Below the pieces are notes generated by a model. It searched no databases, was not told where the DNA came from, and was given only the letters and a program-made list of their open reading frames with translations. 64,000 nt of DNA from Apoderus coryli (taxonomy: Eukaryota > Arthropoda > Insecta > Coleoptera > Attelabidae): NCBI GenBank assembly GCA_911728435.2, contig OU452211.1, forward strand, positions 8,352,428 through 8,416,427, read 5' to 3'. The position numbers and the translations under genes are program-made. This document shows positions 56,311 to 64,000 of this stretch, piece after piece (within the stretch, counting starts at the first letter, position 1; the number at the start of each line of letters is the position of its first letter).

Positions 56311-56945
56311 ACGTTGACTAAGTAGTGTAAATTTGACGCAGGGTTTATCCAAAAGAATTGTAAATATGTTATCGTGGTAGTTGCAGGAGTTCCTCAGGAT
56401 CAAAAGGATTAACCAGTTTAAAGAGAAAGATTTTTGCTTTTCTTTAAAAATTAATAGCGCTGGACAGGTTAATCGAAATTGCATTATGTTAAACCCAATC
56501 CCTTTTAAGTGTGAGCCGCCAGGTTATTGTTACGTTTAATATAACCGCAAATAAATAACAATTCTGCCGACATCAGCTTTGATTTCTGCTCTTATTCCAC
56601 TTCAATACACTCAACGATAAATTATTACAATCATTTTCAATCTGAACGCAACAATCTGCAACTTATCTCATCAGGACGTGGTCTCGCTTGTCAACATACA
56701 ACCTAATCGGGCATGCAGCAGTAACGTTATCACATCACATGCCTCCAGGATGAATGAATGGTGTGTTTACGACATCTCTCGTCCTGCTGCCCCTCTTTCC
56801 GCGCCCAAAGGCTGTATACTATTATCATTATTAGTAATAGGTAGGTAGATGTACTGTCCTGCTGTATGTGATTTAAAGCGGTGGAATCTAGTGAGATATC
56901 AAAGTAAGACTGGCCCCCATTTTTTAATCAAAATACAAATAAGAC
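56311..56945. other. No gene recognised
   Basis: No coding motif; composition near 56640-56810 is somewhat more even than the flanks. Confidence 0.4.
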
Positions 56946-57285
56946 TGTACGAGGGGTACCCAAAAAAAACGGAATTATTCTTTAAAAGCATATATTTTCA
57001 ATTTGTTTACAAAACAACCTTATCCCCTTCCAAATACTGTCGAGTACAACTTAATGGTTTGTCCCAGATGGATGGTCAGCGAAACGTTAGCGTAATCGAC
57101 TTTAAGGTCGTTCCCCTTGGATTGATTCCCGTAGCTCCAATAGTGAGGTGGTTCCTCTTTATAAATGGCTGACATCTCCTCCCTCGCTTTTTTCTTGACC
57201 CCTTCAATGTTGTCAAATCCGTTTCCTTTCATGTATGGAAATAAGAAGGAGTCGCACGGAGCCAGGTGGCTGTGTGTTGACGTGG
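56946..57285 (-). mobile_element. Mariner element, 3' part with terminal repeat
   Basis: Outer end TACGAGGGGTACCCAAAAAA at 56947 is a mariner-type terminal repeat. Minus-strand coding gives HSHLAPCDSFLFPYMKGNGF (third catalytic region, like SPDLAPCDFFLFP-MK), then DNIEGVKKKAREEMSAIYKE and DLKVDYANVSLTIHLGQT, ending at 57023. The 5' two thirds are missing; at about 57290-57320 the element gives way to a palindrome. A distinct mariner family from the copies at 43-45 kb by its terminal repeat. Confidence 0.65.
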
Positions 57286-57319
57286 TGGAAAAACCAAAAT
57301 TTTCTCAGGAATCTAAAAT

Positions 57320-57452
57320 AGTATATTGTGCAACGAACATGAAATGACATATATTTCCCACGAGTATGATCGTTTGCAGCATGAGCCAAAGGCGAGTGCT
57401 GCAAATCATACTAGTAGGAAATGGTCATTTCATGTGAGTTTCACACTATACT
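57320..57452. repeat. Second large palindrome, unrelated in sequence to the recombinase family
   Basis: AGTATATTGTGCAACGAACA and ATGAAATGAC on the left are mirrored by GTCATTTCAT, GTGAGTTTCACACTATACT on the right. Inner arms GAGTATGATCGTTTGCAGCA and TGCTGCAAATCATACTAGT surround the loop TGAGCCAAAGGCGAG. Arm length is about 60 bp with few mismatches. Size, loop style and arrangement resemble the recombinase-associated palindromes though the bases differ. It sits directly beside the mariner relic. Confidence 0.88.
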
Positions 57453-59828
57453 TTTTCTATGACTGTTTTATTAATGCTTTTGAATAAATTTAACATAATT
57501 TTTAGGAAAATATGTGTTTTTCGAAACTTACCCCTGTTAACGTATAAGCCTAAATACGATAAATTAGAAGTATTAAATTGACTAGGTGGTGTTAAAATAT
57601 ATTCACTATCACTGTTTATGTGTTTTGAAATTAGCGAAATACTTAATAATAATTATAATTAATTATAAATACCAAAACTGTCAATTTGGTGTTTGTATTT
57701 TCGGCGTTGCTATGGTGATTTTTCATGCCCGCCGCTACTTTTGTCATTACCAGGAAATTTTATGAAAAACAGCATTCCAATGTACTACATTTTCAAATCA
57801 TGATTGAACATATAATAAAGTCATTTAAAGACAGTCGTAGAAAAATAAAATAACATACTTTAAAGTAAGGTAGTTGATGGCGATTTCCGGTAGAACCGGA
57901 AGAGGGATGACTCGTTTAACCATGAGGTAAATTAAATGATTTTTCCAATTCATATGTTCAAAATTCAAAATAAACGACTAAATTTATTTTTGTTTATTAT
58001 TGACATTTTTTTTCTAATTTAAACATATTTAAAAAGTTACAAGCTAAAATGCGTACACGAATTATTATTCAATGGTGTCTGTCCGGCTTGTCAAGTTCAC
58101 TTTTAAGGATTGACCTGATGAAATCCAGCTTTTACGTTTGTAAACGGAAAGCAGCAAGAGAAGCACGTCCATCAGCATCTCTCGTTTGATGCCATCGTGT
58201 CTTTATTAAGAGCCCCAGCCGTTAGTAACAGAGAGAGTTATTTGGTTTAGGTAGTGTATATCGTATTTCGTCTCCCTTCTCAGTAGCATTGGTTTTTCTT
58301 TTCGAGTTCTTCTCTTTATTTTATTTTTTTTGCCGATTACTATTATAGTAGTAATCCTGATGGACGTAGAGAGTGACGGACAGATGAACGATTTTGTCTT
58401 GAAACTGCATGGAATTTTAATCACAAACCGAGAAACATGATGGGTTTTTAAATTGAAATTTGTTGTTGCACATGGCCACGGCCGATCCATCGATTACGAA
58501 ACTTCCTATTTAAATAATCGCGCACAGTATGCTTAAGATGTGCAGGAGCTCAATCTAATTGTAACCATAATTTTTGCCTAACATCTAGTGGACTTTATCC
58601 AAAATTAATCAAAAATCATGTTTTAAATATCGTACGAATTTATCTCCATTTCAGTGACCGTCAAAGAAATATGAGATGATCATGATATCTCTGACTATAG
58701 CACCAAAAACGTTAACACTCCACACTCAGTACGAAACTGATGTTTATTCTCGGTATCGTAGTAATGGAAATTTGCAAGCACTTTGGTATTAGGGTGTCTC
58801 CGGTGTGGGAATTTCTGGGGATATACTCTGGATGCTAATACACAATTTGAAAAACATTCACCAATTGTTAATATCATGTCAACATTTTCTTCCGCGGAAT
58901 ACAATCTTTTAAATATTAAAAATAATATCTAGGGTGTTCCATTTAAAAAAAAAGGAAGTTTGATATGCTAAATGGCACCTATTTTCCAAATAGGTGTGCA
59001 AAATTAGACGTTGAAGGAATTTTGAAAATCTGAATAGTTTTGCCACCGTCGCGTCTAGGATGACTCACCCTGTATACACATATACATATACGGGTTATTC
59101 CTTTCGAAGATCATCAGCTATACCTCTACTCTTCTCGCGGAATTGGAGGAGACTTACTAACAATAAAGATCTATGGCAGATGGAGGTCGTCGACAGTTGC
59201 AGAAGGCTTCTTAAAATCACGTAGACGTTAAGGAATCGAAGACAATCTATTGAAGGAGATAAATCTTATGGAAGAATCCCCGTACACGTGGCACTCTGCC
59301 AGACTCGAATGTTACACATAAAAATACTATATGAAAGTATGTAATATATACAATAGCAAATGTATGCGAAATGAAATTCTCGCAACAAAATTGTTGTGCG
59401 CATTTTTATTATTAGACAATCCTTGCCGCTTCTTTATTACGCAGAATTTACATAGACGGAAAGTTCAACATAGTCATTGGCAGGGTAAAAAGAGAACAAA
59501 CAACCTGAGGAAAGAGTTTCCAGCGAGAGAGAAACGTCATTCGGATATGGGAAACTTTTTGAATGCGCTCCATGCAGCGGAGACCGGCAGTGTAATGGGC
59601 GATTTGCGATTTTCTTTTGAATTGTTTAGTGTCTGGATGGAGTTTTAGAGTTTTTCTTAGAGATGGGACTTGAGAAGTTTTATTGGATTCTTTTTTATTT
59701 TTTTATTAATCATATTTGGAATTTTTTAGATCAATTTTAGCAAATTAGATGACGATGAAAATTTAAATATTATAGCTCGAGACAATTTATATTAAAGAAG
59801 TAGGTACTTAAGCGCTATCTTTGTTTTC
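57453..59828. other. Non-coding DNA with dispersed repeat units
   Basis: A short unit between AGGGTGTTCC (about 58932) and CACCCTGTATAC (about 59069) looks like a MITE with matched ends. Frames at 58206-58904 and 59331-59648 have no known domain. Confidence 0.4.
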
Positions 59829-60070
59829 TAAAGGGTGTCCCAAAATTAACGCGAGATTTGAATTAAATAGAAAAGTTTGTAGTGTTTTGATTGTAAGTTT
59901 TTTATTGAATCATAAAGTAGATAGGATAGGGTTAGTTATGGAATGACAAATCGGGCAAATGGCCTCCACGGGTTTGCATACACATACGCACTCGTTTACC
60001 GAAATTTTCCATGACCATTCTGCTGAATTTCGCTGATGCAGCGTTAAGTCTCCTCCTTTAATGCACGCGT
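59829..60070 (-). pseudogene. C-terminal end of a Tc1/mariner-superfamily transposase with 3' terminus
   Basis: Minus strand reads RLNAASAKFSRMVMENFGKR, VRMCMQTRGGHLPDLSFHN and a stop at about 59938. The ending (E)NF-KR---C---GGHL-D--F is the usual last helix of an insect DDE transposase family. About 110 bp further comes GCGTTAATTTTGGGACACCC, a likely terminal repeat (plus-strand AGGGTGTCCCAAAATTAACG at 59829). Catalytic domain absent. Confidence 0.55.
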
Positions 60071-60109
60071 GGTTGTGGTAATTTGGTATAAATCATTATT
60101 GACTGTATC

Positions 60110-60760
60110 GAATTTCTTATTGGATAAATCAAAGAACACCGAAACCACGTACTGTTCTTTATCTCTGAGGTCTTGAACACGTTGTATACAAAATCCGTAA
60201 TGCATGTCTCAGTGGAAAACCCCTATCTGAACTTAAAATAAATAAATAAAATATGTGAATCACTAAGGAACTCAAAAATTCTGTCCGACATTACCTTCTC
60301 AAAAATTTTAGAGTCGGTAGTTCTCTACATCCCTGCTACCACCCTTCTTATATATGGGAACAACCATCGCACTCTTAATCTCCGTCGGAAAAGCACCTGC
60401 TGAAACAGAATGATTTATGAGTTCACTAAGTATTGGTGCAATCTCATTAACGCAATAATTTATCAGAAAAAGAGGTAACTGGTCTTCCCTTGTTGAATCT
60501 TTATTAGGTAAATCCTTTATCACCATCTCTATGTCTTTGGGATATGTTCACAATACGTACATTGTCCCGACAATTGGCCATTAAAGTATTCCCCTAGTTT
60601 TGCTTCGATAGTAGTACTGTAATGTGTAGAAAAGACCTTTGTCACCCCTAAAGGGTGCGTAACGTCAGTACCGTCCAAACTTCTCACTATATAGGTGGAT
60701 CACGTGAAGAATGACCCTTTCCTGTAACGTCCTTAAAAGTTCTCCATATTGTTCTTGATT
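60110..60760 (-). pseudogene. Non-LTR reverse transcriptase N-terminal relic
   Basis: From 60526 down: MVIKDLPNKDSTREDQLPLF, VNEIAPILSELINHSVSAGA and FPTEIKSAMVVPIYKKGGSR, DVENYRL, the conserved entry to the RT domain (IA--L--L-N-S---G-FP---K-A-V-PI-KKG----NYR). After a shift come SKIFEKVMSDRIFEFLSDSH and FSTETCITDFVYNVFK (motif near Q-GFR---ST). The catalytic boxes are missing. Upstream sequence to about 60760 includes AKLGEYFNGQ in another frame. Confidence 0.7.
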
Positions 60761-61074
60761 GATTGATGATGATGGAGTTATGATTTCGGAATATGTCTGG
60801 TTAATTTACATATTATACATAAAGATATTTTGTGGAGCAGACGTTTTGATTTATAAATAAAATGCTCTAAAATGATGTCACATGATCACTCGACCCCTAC
60901 TGATGTATGAAAATTCAGCGATTGTGTCCACATGGCTTAAGCGATTTCAACCAAAATTTAATGGCTTTATCGTACGACTGTCCCAAACTCTGTTTGGGCG
61001 CTATCGTAGTAGAATGCATACAGACAAACAGATAGACAGACTTCCATCTGGAAATGGTCTTAATCGTCTCAAGG

Positions 61075-61205
61075 AACTTCAAACTAAAATTTTTGAGAAG
61101 GTAATGTCGGACAGAATTTTTTGAGACATGCATTACAGATTTTGTACAACGTGTTCAAGACCTCAGAGATAAAGTACGTGGTTTCGGTGTTCTTTGATGT
61201 ATCCT
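61075..61205 (+). pseudogene. Inverted partial copy of the RT relic
   Basis: LQTKIFEKVMSDRIF then, after an internal deletion, the sequence encoding ETCITDFVQRVQDLRDK-like text to TGGTTTCGGTGTTCTTTGAT. The DNA repeats 60118-60310 of the opposite strand almost exactly on either side of the deletion, so the two form an inverted pair about 0.8 kb apart. Confidence 0.65.
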
Positions 61206-62199
61206 CAATTTTTTTTTAGTGCGTTCACAATACTTTCGGTCTGCGGGAAAGTAAATCCAAGTTGATTATGGTTTTTCAAAAACGTCGTCCTCAAAAAGTA
61301 ACAGTGCTTTTAATTTTTTGATGTCTGTAAAAATAATGTCAGAAATAAATAAAAACCAAAATCACAAAAAATCGTTTTTTCAAAAATTCTCGAAAACGGC
61401 TGAAGTTAGTCTAATTTCGAAAACACCATTTAAAAGGTGTTTAAACTGTACAACTTTTCTCCCCTTTAACCGACATTGTGAAGAGCTAGGATTCTACACC
61501 ACTGCAATAGCACATGAATATTTTATGTTAATTTTACTACTAAGAATTCATTATTTATTTGTTTGTATTGATTCCGGAGACAACTTTCATACCTATATAC
61601 TTAATAATTCTTTATCGTGTGCACGTCATTAAATATGTCACTATAAGGCATTGGCTGATTTCACGAAAATAAGCAAAAAAAAAAAGTTAAAACGGACCCA
61701 CGATTTATTTATTATGCGCTTGGCTTGGTGATGTTTCTTCTTCTTTTCTTATGTGTGCCTGCTTTGCAAGCTGTCGCTATACATCACTCGTGTTGCCCAC
61801 GCACTTTCATAATATACATCAGATGAACTTTATTGACTCATAATGTATGATAATGAATATACCAATGCCAAAATGGGCCTACTTAGGACTAACGGTCATT
61901 GGAACTATTGATTTGTGCATTCTAACGTTAGCTGAAAATAGTTTTTACATAAAATACTGCAGGGAATTTACATGGGCCCCATGCTCAGACTGCAGTGAGT
62001 GGTTTACAAATTTGTAATTTGGAATACAAGTATTCCCAAACAAAATCTCTTTAAATGAACTAGATTTAACTTTGTAGGACTTTCGGTGATACCCGAAATC
62101 GCCACCAAATCACTGATTTTCCATGCATATATATCAGAAGTTTTACTAAAGACTTTTTAATTTAAATTTGCTACATATAACTGCAAAACCACCGTGGTC
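61206..62199. other. No gene recognised
   Basis: The 104-codon frame at 61318-61632 has no recognised motif and unusual low-complexity Lys/Asn/Ser start. The rest is A+T-rich. Confidence 0.4.
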
Positions 62200-62420
62200 A
62201 CCTAATCAGCACCCTCTGACTTCTGGCTATTCAGTAAAATGAAAACACTAGTTCAGGGAGACTGTTTTGAATTTGTTTGAGGAGATAAAAGACAAATATA
62301 GGAAGGAATTAAAGGTCATACCCAAAGGCGAGTTTTCAGAGCGTTTCGGGAATTAGGGTTGGTTTGAGGAGCGAGATTGATTTGGAAGAATGACATGAGT
62401 TTAGAGATACACTTTAATTT
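62190..62420 (+). pseudogene. C-terminal mariner-like transposase relic
   Basis: Frame gives AKPPWSPNQHPLTSGYSVKM, KTLVQGDCFEFV and, after a stop, EEIKDKYRKELKVIPKGEFS, ERFGN. It parallels PPYSPDLAPCDFWLFPKMK, which carries the third catalytic acid, and the IKE---KELKAIPK--F---F--W helix. SPDLAPCDF is changed to SPNQHPLTS, destroying the acidic site. Confidence 0.55.
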
Positions 62421-62689
62421 TTCACTAACATCAAAATTTCTTTGCCAAAACAAATATTTTAAATGTGTGCTACGTGAGAAACATACTGTGTTTTTTGGGC
62501 AACAACCTAATCGATTAACCGGCAGACGAACGTGTTCACAGCCGAATTCTGCTTGATTCAGATCGGAAACAATATCAAACCGAGATAGTCAACGGAATCA
62601 GTTTTTCAGTTACCACGGCAATGCCTTCAGATTTCACCTCGTTATGAAAACATTGTCTACATATCCAACTTGATTATAGTTAGTATCAT

Positions 62690-62820
62690 GATCCCAGCAG
62701 AGATCAATGGGTCCTGCATGAGAGGGAGTTGCAAAGTGCGGACTATTGCTGGTTTACTGATGGCTCAAAGACAAACTCAGCTACAGGTGCCGGAGTTTAC
62801 GGAATGAAGTTTTTGACTTA
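62690..62820 (+). pseudogene. Retrotransposon RNase H N-terminal fragment
   Basis: RDQWVLHERELQSADYCWFT then DGSKTNSATGAGVYGMKFL and a stop at 62820. (F/Y)TDGSK---GTGAGVY is the start of the RNase H domain of Jockey/I/R1-type elements, with the first catalytic Asp in TDGS. Nothing of the remaining domain follows. Confidence 0.65.
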
Positions 62821-62940
62821 ATAAAGAGAGAAACAGAACCCTCATTATTCGTGAACGAGGATTTCGGCATAAATTTTCAGTAGATAATTATGGTTCGGGA
62901 CTTACATTTTACCAAATAACCTAAGAGATGAATTGGAGAG

Positions 62941-63100
62941 GCGGATTTTATATCGCTGAAACGCTTAGGAGGTTGGCGGTAAAAACATTTATATTTTTCG
63001 GTATTTTTCTAACCACAATAATAATTATTTTGGTTGTCCACAGTGGCGGAAGGTGATATCGAAGAATCTATTGAGAAAAAGAAGAAAGTTTGCAAACTAG
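62941..63100 (+). pseudogene. Second Crypton-like recombinase family, C-terminal relic C
   Basis: ADFISLKRLGGWR (62941-62979) is followed by about 70 AT-rich bases beginning GTAAAA and ending in CCACAG, then TVAEGDIEESIEKKK (63042 on). Together they equal GAD-ISLKRHGGWKSSTVAEGYIEES, with RH changed to RL and the nucleophilic Tyr changed to Asp. The interrupting stretch has intron-like borders at the place between GGW and TVAEG, although the reading phase does not close perfectly. Confidence 0.6.
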
Positions 63101-64000
63101 GAATGAGGGAACAGAACATCGTGACCACTTCACCTTATCAGAAAGTAAATTTACCTGACAATGGATGGAGATACCAGTTTTCAAACTGCACAAAACTATT
63201 CATTTTTTTTTTCAACTAGCTTTATTAGTCAAATAAGTATCAGATTACGTTTTAGCTCTTGATATTGTTAGTATTAAAAGAATTATGTACGTTTTAAACT
63301 TCTCTGATTTTTTTTTTTATATTATTTGTCGAATTTAGATATTCAAAGGAATTTTGGAATTGTCCGTAGAGCTTGCCAGGACGACTTATAGCCATTTCAC
63401 AGACGTAACGTCAATTTTCCGGTCTTGATCGGCAAAATTCTATAACATATGCTGCTGATTACTCACCGACCCTATATATAGTCTTTGTTCTCGATTATCA
63501 TTAAACGAATTGGTTTTCAATTACAAATCCTAATATTAATAAATTGTATAGGAAACTATTGGAATTAATGTAAACCCGCATATCATTATTATATACCTGG
63601 TATATATTATGATAAGCTCAATCCTATTCAGTTAATCAGCCTCGAAAAAGGTAAATCATACTCGCGTCAATTAAATTCTGGTATATTCAAAACAGTTTCA
63701 CAGAAACAAACCAAAACAGCAGCAGCAGATTAAAAAAAAACGCGCAACAATTTACGATTAAGATTTATCGCCAACAAATTGAGAGTTAATTAAGCACAGT
63801 GAGGTGGAGAAGGATGTCAGATGATGGACTACCCAGGATACTGAGAGATTGTAATGTGTAATATATCAACTACTGAATTTCTTAAATGAATAATAATTAA
63901 AAATTATTATTGACGTGATACGATAAGAAATAATGTCATTGATACAAGAAATGCAGTTCATCGTCGAGTTCTTTAGCAAATTATTTATTGCAACTGAAAT
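63101..64000. other. AT-rich end of window, no gene recognised
   Basis: T runs near 63204-63320 and general A+T richness. No coding, RNA or repeat boundary supported. Confidence 0.45.

Noticed and set aside
61318..61632. 104-codon frame as a gene
   Set aside because: No motif, low-complexity start, no splice or promoter context.

Overview
This is a 64 kb stretch of AT-rich animal nuclear DNA, almost certainly from an arthropod and most likely an insect. No complete conserved host gene is visible. The repeat content supports the assignment: several mariner/Tc1 families with SETMAR-like transposase sequence, a Penelope-like element with a GIY-YIG domain, R4-like and Jockey/RTE-like non-LTR retrotransposon pieces with (ATT)n tails, a hAT-type MITE, Crypton-like tyrosine recombinases, and many short dispersed sequences ending in ACCCTGTAT. 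A beetle is a guess from overall texture; nothing here proves the order. Nearly every open reading frame is short or is a piece of a decayed transposable element (TE). The window reads as intergenic or intronic TE graveyard.

The most distinctive system is a five-copy family (6.1-7.5, 12.3-13.3, 34.3-35.6, 40.5-42.0 and 53.0-54.6 kb, in both orientations). It encodes a tyrosine recombinase of about 380 residues with an Arg in WRGGE, an HSNR box, a GHSS box and a C-terminal Tyr, so Crypton-like. Each copy carries, just past the 3' end of the gene, an imperfect palindrome of about 180 bp. A short inverted repeat (ATAATTTTTTACT and complement) brackets the gene, and the palindrome sits immediately outside it. 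Every copy is broken, each in a different place. A second, unrelated palindrome (57,320-57,452) lies next to a mariner relic.

Layout. 0-6 kb: hammerhead-like motif, foldback element, mariner-like relic, RNase H relic, R4-like reverse transcriptase (RT) relic. 6-7.5 kb: recombinase copy 1. 8.8-9.8 kb: about 161 bp satellite. 11-13.3 kb: mariner-like relic and recombinase copy 2. 14-16 kb: Transib/RAG1-like relic interrupted by a tRNA-derived SINE. 16.6-18.1 kb: end-to-end Tc1-like element with TIRs and TA target duplication but a broken transposase. 18-32 kb: tandem duplication, mariner and non-LTR relics. 34-38 kb: recombinase copy 3, a 338 bp near-identical tandem duplication, and a hAT MITE with an 8 bp target duplication. 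39-42 kb: Penelope-like 3' region, recombinase copy 4. 43-46 kb: a second Crypton-like relic and two mariner relics. 46.6-47.6 kb: a chain of short exon-like blocks with GT-AG borders, the only candidate host-type gene. 48-57 kb: SINE, RTE relic, nested duplications, recombinase copy 5, mariner ends. 57-64 kb: palindrome, transposase, RT and RNase H relics, and a third fragment of the second Crypton-like family.

The TE genes do not form a pathway with one another; they are independent insertions, often nested or abutting. All product names come from motif reading by eye, without any database search.
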